From: Alphaproteobacteria bacterium UBA2784
GTDB taxonomy: Bacteria > Pseudomonadota > Alphaproteobacteria > Micropepsales > Micropepsaceae
NCBI GenBank assembly: GCA_002352285.1
Contig: DEIC01000044.1
Span: 1-34,311, forward strand
DNA: 34,311 nucleotides
Reading direction: 5' to 3'
Of this stretch, positions 1 through 10,336 are shown piece by piece (within the stretch, counting starts at the first letter, position 1; each line of letters opens with the position of its first letter). The translations under genes were made by a program, and so were the position numbers. The notes under the pieces were generated by a model. It searched no databases. It was given only the letters and a program-made list of their open reading frames with translations, and was not told the origin of the DNA.

Positions 1-756
1 TTCGAGGCCGGCCTCTGCATCAACGCGGCGGGGGGATATGTGGCAGACGCTGTTGCCCCGCAAAAGGTGGGCCATTGGGTCAGCCTTGACCCGGTTCCCG
101 CCATGTTGCCGCGCACGGGCCTGCGTCTTTCAGCACGCGCCGAGCAGCTGCCCATTGACGCGCCGCATTTTGATCTGGTGGTGAGCTTTCTTGATCTCCA
201 CCATCTCAACGACGTGCCGGGCGCGCTCATTCAGGCAAACCGCGTGCTCAAGCCCGACGGCCTGTTCCTTGCCATCACCTTTGGCGGCGCGACGCTTTCG
301 GCTTTGCGCAGCGCCCTGCTTGAAGCGGAAATGGAAGTGGCGGGCGGCGCAGGCCCGCGCGTCTCACCGATGGCTGATCTGCGTGACTATGGCGCACTCC
401 TTCAGCGTGCCGGGTTTGCTTTGCCGGTGACGGATGTGGATCGCATCAGCGTGCGTCACGCGGGCCTCTTGCCGCTGTTGCATGATCTGCGCGCAATGGG
501 CGAGACCTGCCCGCTGGCGCTTGCAAAGCGGCGCTTTCTTTCACCCTATGTGCTGATGCGCGCCGATGCCCTGCTGCGGGCGCGCGAAGGCGATGCTGAC
601 GGCCGGATCAGGACCGTGTTTGAGCTGGTGACGCTGACCGCCTGGGCTCCGCATGAAAGCCAGCAAAAGCCGCTGCGCCCGGGCAGTGCACGGCACAGCC
701 TCGCAAAGGCGCTGGGCGCGCGTGAACAATCGGCGGGTGAGAGGGCTGGAAACTAG
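1..756 (+). CDS. SAM-dependent methyltransferase, BioC/NDUFAF5-like (5' end outside window)
   Basis: The reading frame is open to the left edge, so this is the C-terminal 251 residues of a longer protein; a GTG at 40 is inside the domain and is not a convincing start. Visible parts are the late Rossmann-fold strands of a class I methyltransferase: FDLVVSFLDLHHLNDV (strand 4 and the following loop), then NRVLKPDGLFLAITFGG (strand 5), followed by a helical C-terminal half. This arrangement fits the BioC / NDUFAF5-like group, which methylates small acids or, in mitochondria, modifies a complex I subunit. The SAM-binding GxGxG loop lies outside the window. The TAG stop overlaps the stop of the convergent pilin gene by 4 bp (CTAG). 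The substrate cannot be read from sequence. Confidence 0.8.
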   Translation, partial: FEAGLCINAAGGYVADAVAPQKVGHWVSLDPVPAMLPRTGLRLSARAEQLPIDAPHFDLVVSFLDLHHLNDVPGALIQANRVLKPDGLFLAITFGGATLSALRSALLEAEMEVAGGAGPRVSPMADLRDYGALLQRAGFALPVTDVDRISVRHAGLLPLLHDLRAMGETCPLALAKRRFLSPYVLMRADALLRAREGDADGRIRTVFELVTLTAWAPHESQQKPLRPGSARHSLAKALGAREQSAGERAGN

Positions 757-947
757 AAGCCGGCCGAGACGCTTTCAAAAAAGCTGACCAGCACCTGGCC
801 GATGTCGCCCACCACGAAAATCACGCCCGCCGAGAGAAACACCGAAACGATGCAGTATTCGATGGCCGTCGCCCCGCTGTCATCGCGGACAAAGCGGGCG
901 GCAAAGCGTTTTGCAGAGCTCTTCACAGAACGGGCAAGCGCGTGCAT
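753..947 (-). CDS. Flp/Fap-type type IVb pilin
   Basis: This is a 64-aa protein with a basic N-terminus (about residues 1-22) and the type IVb prepilin processing site G25/ATAIEY. Glu at +5 and Tyr at +6 of the mature chain are followed by a hydrophobic helix to about residue 49. Flp pilins are secreted and assembled by Tad machinery after cleavage by the TadV/CpaA peptidase. The ATG at 947 is preceded by AAGGA at seven bases, a good ribosome site. An in-frame GTG at 962 would overlap the mutT stop as GTGA but is less likely. No tad/cpa genes lie in the window, so this is an orphan pilin gene at the end of the argJ-mutT series. It may serve a Tad system elsewhere in the genome. Confidence 0.85.
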   Translation of the reverse strand: MHALARSVKSSAKRFAARFVRDDSGATAIEYCIVSVFLSAGVIFVVGDIGQVLVSFFESVSAGF

Positions 948-958
948 GGCAATGTCCT

Positions 959-1372
959 TCACAGATAGTCCGCCAGCATGGCGATCAGCGGGATGTCGGC
1001 AGGCGGCATGGAAAGTTTGCGCAAATCGCGCGGGCTGACCCATTTGACGCGCTGGTTTTCGCGGGGGCTCACGATCCCCTCCCAGCGCCGGCACAGATAA
1101 AGCGGCATGACGAGATGGAAGTCGGGATAGGCGTGGCTGGCAAACGTGAACGGCGAGAGGCACGCCTCCCGGATCGTGATGCCGAGCTCCTCGTGCATCT
1201 CGCGGATGATGGTGTCTTCGGGCCGTTCGCCATCTTCAACCTTGCCTCCGGGAAACTCCCAGAGCCCTGCCATGCTTTTTCCCTGCGGCCGCTCGGCCAC
1301 AAGGATGCGGCCGTCGGCATCAATGAGGGCACAGGCCGCAACCAGAAGAAGTCTTGATCCCGGTCCGCTCAT
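959..1372 (-). CDS. mutT: Nudix hydrolase, MutT family (8-oxo-dGTP diphosphatase)
   Basis: The protein has 137 aa and a complete Nudix box G-x5-E-x7-REMHEELGI, starting at G43 with the catalytic REVxEE-type glutamates at E58, E61 and E62. The family hydrolyses nucleoside diphosphates linked to another group; the MutT branch removes 8-oxo-dGTP from the nucleotide pool. Length and the GLWEFPGG sequence just before the box fit MutT. I chose the ATG at 1372; a GTG at 1396 would add eight residues without a better ribosome site. It lies 73 bp downstream of argJ on the same strand and 12 bp before the pilin gene, so cotranscription is likely. argJ-mutT adjacency is common in alphaproteobacteria. 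Confidence 0.88.
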   Translation of the reverse strand: MSGPGSRLLLVAACALIDADGRILVAERPQGKSMAGLWEFPGGKVEDGERPEDTIIREMHEELGITIREACLSPFTFASHAYPDFHLVMPLYLCRRWEGIVSPRENQRVKWVSPRDLRKLSMPPADIPLIAMLADYL

Positions 1373-1445
1373 CGTGGGCACAGTCTCCCGCCACACCGGT
1401 TAACAGGAAGTAATATCTTCAATTTGATGCAAATGCGCCAAAAGC

Positions 1446-2798
1446 CTAGCTGCGATAGGCGCCATTGATGCGGATATAGCCGTCCGTGAAATCGCAGGTA
1501 TGAACCGTTGCCTGCGCCTTGCCCGCGCCAACATCGGCTGAAATCTCGATCACGTCGCGCTTCATATAGGCCGAAGCTTTTTCTTCGTCATAAGATGAAT
1601 CTCGTGCGCCAAGATGCGCCACGCGATAGGGGCCAAAGCTGATCGAGAGCCTGTCGCGGTTCGCCGCCTCGCCCGATTTGCCGACTGCCATCACCACGCG
1701 GCCCCAATTGGCGTCTTCACCGGCAATGGCCGTCTTGACCAACGGCGAGTTGGCAATCGAGAGCGCAATGCGCCGTGCCGCCTCACGCGTTTCAGCGCCC
1801 GTCACCGTCACATGGATCAGCTTGCGCGCACCTTCGCCGTCGCGCACGACCTGGAGTGCCAGATCCTTGAGAACCGCGAAGAGTTTCTCGCGGAAATCAG
1901 TAAGCCGTCTGTCATTCGGCTTTGTCACAGGATCGTGCTGGCCGCCCTTGCCCGTGGCAAAGAGGAGCAGCGTGTCGGACGTGGACGTATCGCTGTCCAC
2001 CGTAATCGCATTGAAACTGTCGCGCACGCCCTCTTCCAGAAGCGCCTGCAGAACGGGCGCCGGAATCGCCGCATCCGTAAACACGAAGGAGAGCATGGTC
2101 GCCATGTCTGGCGCGATCATGCCCGAGCCCTTGGCGATGCCGTTGATCGTGACGCGCGCATTGTCGATCTGCGCCTGCTGTGTGGCGAGCTTGGGAAACG
2201 TATCCGTCGTCATGATGGCGCGCGCCGCCTCCATCCACATCGACGGCGCGGCCGACGAGATGACTTCAGGCAGCACATTGATGATCTTGCCATAGGGCAG
2301 CGGCTCACCGATCACGCCCGTCGAGGCGATGAAGACTTCGCTCGCCGGTGCATCGATGCGTGCGGAGGCGGCCTCGGCCGTCTGCGTGACGGCCTCAACG
2401 CCCTTGGCGCCGGTAAACGCATTCGCATTGCCCGAATTGACAACAAGCAGTCGCGCCTGACCCTGCCGCAGTGATTTGCGGCACCAGTCAACCGGCGCGG
2501 AAGCGGTTTTCGAGCGGGTGAAAACGCCCGCCACCTGCGTCTTGGGGGCAAGCACGACGGTAAGAAGATCCGTGCGGTTCTTGTACTTGATCCCGGCCAT
2601 CCCGGTGCCCAGCCGCACACCGGCAATGGGCCGCAATTGCTGATATTTCGCCGGTGCCAAAGGCGAAACGGGATGCGCATCCGCTGGGGCCGGGGCCGCG
2701 GCTGCGCTTTTACCTGCTGATTTTACTGGCTTTTTTGCCTTGGAACTGGTGGCGGCGGCGCGCTTTGCACCCGCCTTGGCCTTCTTGCTTGCAGCCAT
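1446..2798 (-). CDS. argJ: Bifunctional glutamate N-acetyltransferase / N-acetylglutamate synthase (ArgJ)
   Basis: ArgJ moves acetyl groups from N-acetylornithine to glutamate and can also use acetyl-CoA, closing the cyclic arginine pathway. The protein has 450 aa. The self-cleavage motif KGSGMIAPDMATML spans residues 223-236, with the nucleophilic Thr at 234 after Ala233; Asp231 stands where many ArgJ proteins have Asn. The C-terminus DGYIRINGAYRS is typical of the family. Usual family length is about 405-415 aa. The excess is an N-terminal extension of roughly 40 residues rich in Lys, Ala and Pro (residues 1-45) ahead of the conserved core that begins near residue 55. The ATG at 2798 follows a G-rich stretch, so the extension appears to be translated. 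Stop precedes mutT by 73 bp. Confidence 0.95.
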   Translation of the reverse strand: MAASKKAKAGAKRAAATSSKAKKPVKSAGKSAAAAPAPADAHPVSPLAPAKYQQLRPIAGVRLGTGMAGIKYKNRTDLLTVVLAPKTQVAGVFTRSKTASAPVDWCRKSLRQGQARLLVVNSGNANAFTGAKGVEAVTQTAEAASARIDAPASEVFIASTGVIGEPLPYGKIINVLPEVISSAAPSMWMEAARAIMTTDTFPKLATQQAQIDNARVTINGIAKGSGMIAPDMATMLSFVFTDAAIPAPVLQALLEEGVRDSFNAITVDSDTSTSDTLLLFATGKGGQHDPVTKPNDRRLTDFREKLFAVLKDLALQVVRDGEGARKLIHVTVTGAETREAARRIALSIANSPLVKTAIAGEDANWGRVVMAVGKSGEAANRDRLSISFGPYRVAHLGARDSSYDEEKASAYMKRDVIEISADVGAGKAQATVHTCDFTDGYIRINGAYRS

Positions 2799-2913
2799 CT
2801 ACCGCCCCCGGACTTTGCTCACCCCGCGCCGGGGCCGCTCCGGGGGCGCATCATTAGCCGAACCCATGGGCAAGGGGAAGCGCCCGCTTGCATGGAATCC
2901 AGTCCCTTGAGGA

Positions 2914-4206
2914 TCACACCAGCCGCACGCCCAGCTTGCGATAATGGGCTTCGGCCTCGTTGGGGCCTGCCAGCCGCTCGATCATGCGCAGCGCCGAGAC
3001 GCAACGCTGGCGGCATTCTTCCTTTTGCGCCGCCGTCGTGGCCGTGCGCAGCGCATCCGCACCGATGCGTGCGTCGGCCATCGCGAAGTCTTTCACCTGG
3101 CCGATGCGGCGCACCACATCGGGCTCAATGCCGACATAACCGGCAACCGCACGCGCCTCGGCCAGCATGCGCACCTGGGCTTTGAGTTCATCCGCCTTTT
3201 TGGCGGCCGCCAGCGCGGCCTCAACCGGATCAAGCACCGTGCGCGTCACCGCCTTCGCCAGTTTGGCTTTGGCAGTGTCGATGTTTTTCTCAAAGCCGCG
3301 TGGCCGGTGCTTATAGGCTTCGGTCGATTGCAGCTTGCCGCCGACCAGACGCGCCGCCGTGATCGCCTCTTCGGCGCTCACCTCAGTCTCATCGAAGTTC
3401 GCCGTGAATTTTTCAAGATCACCGTTGATCGTATCGGCAATACCCGCCAGCGCCTGCTGACGCATGTCGGATGAAAGCTTGAACGTGCTGCCTGAAAGCA
3501 GGGGGGCCAGCGCTTCAGGCCGTGCAAAGCGCCGCACGAAACTGTCCAGCACATGCCGCACGATGGCTGGCGGCTTGTCCCTCAGTGTGGCGAAGATCTG
3601 GATGATCGCTTCAATGTCGCTGGGGGCCAGCGCCTGCACCGGCTCGGGCAGACGCAGCGCCTGGATGGCCGAAAGCCATGGGCCTGCTTCAAGCGCAGGA
3701 ACAATGATCCGCCCATGCCCCGCCAGCGGAGCCGCCGCGCCTAGAATGGCCGTGCGCGCTGCCTTGTCGGCCTGCGCATTCTGGAAGATGCCCGCCGCAA
3801 GGCTGTGGGCGCGTTGAAAGAATGCTTCGGCTGCCGGTCCTGCCTTCAGGTCGGAAATCTCGATCCACGCATCCTGCGCCAGAACAGAAAGATTGATGCC
3901 TTCCGCACGCTTCTGCATCTCGCGCAGGAGCGGCGTCAGCAGCGCGCGCGGCACGTTCTGATCACTTGCCGGATCAGCCAGCAGATTTTCAAAGGGGAGA
4001 CAGACCAGCCGTTGCCAGCTTTTTGGCCGGTCAAGACGCATCTGGCGCAGCCGCGGCCGCAACAGTTCCATCAGCTTTTCGGCGCCGTCGATGGATGCGC
4101 CTTGCGCCTTGGCGGCCAGATCATAGACCGAGCGGAAACGCACCTCTTCAAGGCTGGCGATCTTGCCATCCAGAGCCGCAGAAAGCTGGGCGACCTGATT
4201 GCTCAT
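2914..4206 (-). CDS. Uncharacterised helical protein, second gene of unknown pair
   Basis: I do not recognise this 430-aa protein. It is predicted almost wholly alpha-helical, with a Lys/Ala/Glu-rich segment around residues 290-360 that looks like a coiled coil. There is no signal peptide, membrane segment, P-loop or obvious catalytic motif. It starts 10 bp after the stop of the upstream 366-aa gene, behind GAGAAG, so the two are one operon. argJ follows after 115 bp on the same strand. In several alphaproteobacteria the argJ-secA interval carries a parvulin-type peptidyl-prolyl isomerase instead; this protein has no parvulin motif. A structural or scaffold role is possible but is only a guess. 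Confidence 0.75.
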   Translation of the reverse strand: MSNQVAQLSAALDGKIASLEEVRFRSVYDLAAKAQGASIDGAEKLMELLRPRLRQMRLDRPKSWQRLVCLPFENLLADPASDQNVPRALLTPLLREMQKRAEGINLSVLAQDAWIEISDLKAGPAAEAFFQRAHSLAAGIFQNAQADKAARTAILGAAAPLAGHGRIIVPALEAGPWLSAIQALRLPEPVQALAPSDIEAIIQIFATLRDKPPAIVRHVLDSFVRRFARPEALAPLLSGSTFKLSSDMRQQALAGIADTINGDLEKFTANFDETEVSAEEAITAARLVGGKLQSTEAYKHRPRGFEKNIDTAKAKLAKAVTRTVLDPVEAALAAAKKADELKAQVRMLAEARAVAGYVGIEPDVVRRIGQVKDFAMADARIGADALRTATTAAQKEECRQRCVSALRMIERLAGPNEAEAHYRKLGVRLV

Positions 4207-4216
4207 GCCCGGCTTC

Positions 4217-5317
4217 TCACGTCAGCGCCCGCGACTGGATGCGCTCGATGCGCTCCAGCATGGCCACATCAAAGCCGCCGTGACGCCAGTCTTCCAGCGC
4301 GCGCACATGGCGGCGGGCCAGACGCTCTTCAGCAGGAGACAGCGGCTGCACGGATGCTTCATTGGAGGGCAGAAGCGGCAGACGCTCGGCAATGTGGATC
4401 AGCGTATCAACCTTGCCCGATACGCTTTCGCCCGCTGCATCCTGAAACGCAGCGGCGGCATGATCCCAGCCATCAAGCAGGAACGACAGCCTGCGGCACA
4501 ACTGCTCGCACGCCGAAGCTTCGGCAGGCAGGCGGCGCAGGGACATCGAAAGCCCGCTCACCCGCCCGTCAATGTCAGAAAAGGCAGCGCGCGCAAGATC
4601 GCGGGTGCGCATGGCGTGCAGCAGCGTCTGGCGCAGATAACCCGCCGCCTCAGACGGGCATTCCACCGCATAGGCTTCCAGCGCCGCAACAAGCGCGTTG
4701 AGACTGTTGAACGAGCGCCGCAGACGGCCATGCTCGCGATAGACGCCAGCCCCCGCCTCCACCAGCACGCTGGCAAGGCGCGTGACATCATCAAGGAAGG
4801 CGTTGTGATCAAGCTGCAGCTTGCGGGCTTCTTCGGCGATGGCTTCACGGCAACGCCGCTGGCCCTCGGGTGTCGCAAGCTCACGCATCACGGTCGCACG
4901 ATCGGAACCGAAGAAGGCGGCCATCACTTCAATGATGAGCGCAAAATTCGCCAGCATCACCGCATCCTGATCGGCTTTCAGCGCGGCGCGCGCTGCCGCC
5001 TGCACGTCTTCACCGGCAAAGCCTGCTTCGCCCACTTTCAGGGCCGCCGCCCGGATGGCGCCCGGTGAAATCACGCCTTCATCCGCGATCACTTCCGACA
5101 GACGCCGGTCATGGATGGTCATCGCGCAGATGTCGGCCAGATCGCGCCAGCGCACGATGTAACGTCCGCTTGCCCCGCCGAAACCCGGAATGACGACCTC
5201 AAGCTCGTCCTTGGCGCGGCGCACGCGCAACTGAGCGAGCACAGGAGTCGTGAACGGCACGGCAACGCCGCGCTCGTCAAAACTCTTGGGGGCATAGGTG
5301 GTCAGGGAGTAGGCCAT
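4217..5317 (-). CDS. Uncharacterised protein, first gene of unknown pair
   Basis: This protein has 366 aa from the ATG at 5317 (MAYSLTTYAPKSF). An upstream in-frame extension to 5371 exists but runs into the divergent promoter region and looks non-coding. The first 80 residues appear beta-rich, including RYIVRWRDLADI; the rest is helical with many Leu and Arg, ending in basic ERIERIQSRALT. I see no signal peptide, membrane helix or known catalytic motif. It is divergent from secA, with 284 bp between the starts, and 10 bp upstream of the 430-aa gene. I cannot assign a function. Base composition is like the neighbours, so recent transfer is not indicated. Confidence 0.75.
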   Translation of the reverse strand: MAYSLTTYAPKSFDERGVAVPFTTPVLAQLRVRRAKDELEVVIPGFGGASGRYIVRWRDLADICAMTIHDRRLSEVIADEGVISPGAIRAAALKVGEAGFAGEDVQAAARAALKADQDAVMLANFALIIEVMAAFFGSDRATVMRELATPEGQRRCREAIAEEARKLQLDHNAFLDDVTRLASVLVEAGAGVYREHGRLRRSFNSLNALVAALEAYAVECPSEAAGYLRQTLLHAMRTRDLARAAFSDIDGRVSGLSMSLRRLPAEASACEQLCRRLSFLLDGWDHAAAAFQDAAGESVSGKVDTLIHIAERLPLLPSNEASVQPLSPAEERLARRHVRALEDWRHGGFDVAMLERIERIQSRALT

Positions 5318-5464
5318 GGGGCATGACTTTCGCCCGTTAACGGTTAAGACCGGGTTTCGGGGCACCCCCAAGGGGTTAGGAGCGCGCCTTCGGCCCCGCT
5401 CCAGCCCTTCTGGATGAACGCCAAGTCATTGGGGCCTAAGGCCCGGCACCCCCAAGCGCCCGCG

Positions 5465-5493
5465 TTGACATGGGGGGAGGGCGTCCTTATCTC
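5465..5493 (+). promoter_or_regulatory. Probable sigma70 promoter of secA
   Basis: A perfect TTGACA at 5465-5470 is followed after 17 bases by TATCTC at 5488-5493 (three of six matches to TATAAT). Transcription would start near 5500, giving a leader of about 100 nt before the secA ATG at 5602, which has AAAGG at nine bases. The surrounding 5318-5601 interval is GC-rich. It carries GGCACCCCCAAG twice (5361-5372 and 5445-5456) and short hairpins such as GGCCTAAGGCC. I see no gene in it. Confidence 0.55.
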
Positions 5494-5601
5494 TCCCGCA
5501 ACCAGTTGAAAGGCATAGGCCCATTTTGACCGGCCCGGACGGGTTCCCCGATGGCCCCGATGGGCTGATGTGGCCGATCTCCCCGCGAAAGGCGTTCCCC
5601 G

Positions 5602-8361
<2,760 letters not shown>

Positions 8362-8382
8362 GGCGCGCGCATCTCTCTTCTA

Positions 8383-8519
8383 CCTCCTCCGCCTTTGCGG
8401 GGGAGGTCGGATTTGAGTGAGCACTGCGAACTCAAATCCGGGTGGGGGCCTTCTTTTGCGCCATTCCCCCACCCGATCCGCAAGGGCGGATCGTGCCTCC
8501 CCCGCGAAGGCGGAGGAGG
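8383..8519. repeat. Intergenic mosaic hairpin element, copy 1
   Basis: The element reads in order: terminal hairpin CCTCCTCCGC / GCGGGGGAGG (8383-8392 with 8397-8406); variable stem A, 11 bp perfect (8408-8418 with 8430-8440); G-rich arm CGGGTGGGGG (8439-8448); a short linker; complementary arm CCCCCACCCG (8466-8475); variable stem B, 8 bp perfect (8474-8481 with 8486-8493); terminal hairpin CCTCCCCCGC / GCGGAGGAGG (8496-8505 with 8510-8519). The two ends are therefore also inverted repeats of each other. Three further copies occur in the window. It lies 22 bp after secA and could end or protect its mRNA, although no T-run follows. Confidence 0.9.
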
Positions 8520-8647
8520 CGCAACACAGCAATCCAGAACTGACAAACGCAACGGATTCTGCGTTCAGATGCATGCCGCAGCACGCCACCCCCGATGACA
8601 ATGCCCAAAGAAGGCGGTTAGCATCAGCGCTCCCTTGGAGGGCCACG

Positions 8648-10333
8648 ATGCGCCGCCTTTTCCTTTTTCTGCCCGCCCTTCTGCTCTCTGCCTGCGCGGC
8701 ATTCAACGATCAGCCGCGCCACGGCGCAATGGTTGCCGCCGCTGATCCGCGTGCGGTCGAGGCGGGACTGGACGTGCTGCGCAAGGGCGGCAACGCGATG
8801 GATGCAGCAATCGCCGTGCAAGCCATGCTGGGTCTTGTCGAGCCCCAATCATCGGGCCTCGGCGGCGGCGCATTCCTGCTTTATTGGGATGCAGACGAGG
8901 AAAAACTCGTCGCCTATGACGGCCGCGAGGAGGCGCCAGCGTCGGCCACACCCGGCATGTTTCTGTCGGCCGCCGGCACGCCGCTGGGTATGCGCAATCT
9001 CATTCCTTCGGGCAAAGTCATCGGCATTCCGGGCGCAATTGCCATGCTCGCCATGGCGCATGCGGAACACGGGCGCAGTCCCTGGAGTACGCTCTTTGAT
9101 GCCTCGATCGCGGCAGCCCGCGATGGCTTTGTGGTTTCGAAGCGCATGGCGGCATCGGTGAAGGCTTTTCCTTCGCTTCAAACCGATCCCGCCTCACGCG
9201 AATATTTCTGGCCGGACGGTGAACCTTTGGCCGAAGGCGCGATCCGCACAAACGCGGCCTATGCGCAGACACTCGAAGCCATCGCCGCAGATCCGCGCGC
9301 CTTTTACGAAGGCGCGATTGCCGATGCGATCATTGAGGCTGCGGCGTCAGCGCCGCTGCCAGCCATCATCACGCGCGAAGAGCTTGCCGCCTATCGCCCG
9401 GTTGCGCGCGCGCCATTGTGCGGTCCATACCGCATCCATCGCGTCTGCAGCATGGGCCCGCCCTCGTCGGGCGGCACAGCATTGCTCCAGATTGTCGGCA
9501 TGCTGGAGCGCTTTCCGGCAGAGAGCCTCCAGCCCGGCACGCTTTCCTTCGTGCATCTCCTGAGCGAGGCGACCCGCCTTGCCTATGCTGACCGCGCCAT
9601 CTGGATCGGCGATCCTGATGTGATTGACGTGCCGGTCGCCGCGCTCACGGATCGCACCTATCTTGCTGCGCGCAGCATACTCATCAGCGAAGAGCGGGCG
9701 ATTGAAAATGTTGCGCCCGGCGATCCCCTGAATGCGCCGCTGCCTTTTGGCGCGCATGTGCGCCCGTCGGAAAACGGTACCAGCCACATAACGATTGTTG
9801 ATGGTGACGGCAACATCGTCGCGATGACGACAACCATCGAGGGGCCCTTCGGTGCGCAGGTGATGGCAGCGGGTTTTCTCCTCAATAACGAGCTGACGGA
9901 TTTTTCCTTTGCGCCTGAGAATAACGGCCTGCCAGTTGCCAATGCGCCTGCACCGGGCAAGCGTCCGCGCAGCTCCATGACGCCGACCATCGTCTTTGAT
10001 GCGGAGGGCACGCCGGTGCTGGCGCTGGGATCACCCGGCGGCAGCCAGATCATCGGCTATGTGGCGCAAACCCTCGTTGCCATTCTCGATGGTGGCCTGA
10101 CCCCGCAAGAGGCTGTCAGCCTGCCTCGCCACAATGGCGGCGACTTTGCCATCACGCTGGAGGAAGGCTCGGCTGTGGCAGAATTGAAACCGGCACTCGA
10201 AGCCATGGGCCACCGCGTTCAGGTGGGCCGCCTCACCAGCGGCCTGCATGTGATTGCCATTGCGCCCGATCACCTGACAGGCGGCGCCGACCCGCGCCGT
10301 GAAGGTGTGGCCGTGGCCCTGCCTTTGGAATAG
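8648..10333 (+). CDS. ggt: Gamma-glutamyltransferase, predicted lipoprotein
   Basis: The enzyme transfers or hydrolyses the gamma-glutamyl group of glutathione and its conjugates outside the cytoplasm. From the ATG at 8648 it is 561 aa with a lipoprotein signal (hydrophobic residues 4-14, lipobox LSAC, Cys16). The open frame extends further upstream but only into the hairpin repeat. The family self-cleaves into two subunits at a Thr nucleophile, here T378 in ENGTSHITIVDGDGN. Downstream, FLLNNELTDF and the GSPGGSQII loop match the small subunit. It is followed after 3 bp by an epoxide hydrolase gene, and that by another, so the three form one operon. Anchoring as a lipoprotein differs from the usual soluble periplasmic form. 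Confidence 0.92.
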   Translation: MRRLFLFLPALLLSACAAFNDQPRHGAMVAAADPRAVEAGLDVLRKGGNAMDAAIAVQAMLGLVEPQSSGLGGGAFLLYWDADEEKLVAYDGREEAPASATPGMFLSAAGTPLGMRNLIPSGKVIGIPGAIAMLAMAHAEHGRSPWSTLFDASIAAARDGFVVSKRMAASVKAFPSLQTDPASREYFWPDGEPLAEGAIRTNAAYAQTLEAIAADPRAFYEGAIADAIIEAAASAPLPAIITREELAAYRPVARAPLCGPYRIHRVCSMGPPSSGGTALLQIVGMLERFPAESLQPGTLSFVHLLSEATRLAYADRAIWIGDPDVIDVPVAALTDRTYLAARSILISEERAIENVAPGDPLNAPLPFGAHVRPSENGTSHITIVDGDGNIVAMTTTIEGPFGAQVMAAGFLLNNELTDFSFAPENNGLPVANAPAPGKRPRSSMTPTIVFDAEGTPVLALGSPGGSQIIGYVAQTLVAILDGGLTPQEAVSLPRHNGGDFAITLEEGSAVAELKPALEAMGHRVQVGRLTSGLHVIAIAPDHLTGGADPRREGVAVALPLE

Positions 10334-10336
10334 TCC

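Noticed and set aside
1912..2238. Frameshift or broken gene inside argJ
   Set aside because: The argJ frame is continuous with all motifs; the other frames are shadows.
4199..5068. 289-aa open frame antisense to the 366-aa unknown gene
   Set aside because: It overlaps the gene pair and is rich in Arg/Gln/His as expected for a reverse frame; the minus-strand frame has better start and spacing.
8383..8519. CRISPR array from repeated GC-rich blocks
   Set aside because: The repeats are palindromic hairpins with self-complementary inner parts and no spacers of regular size.
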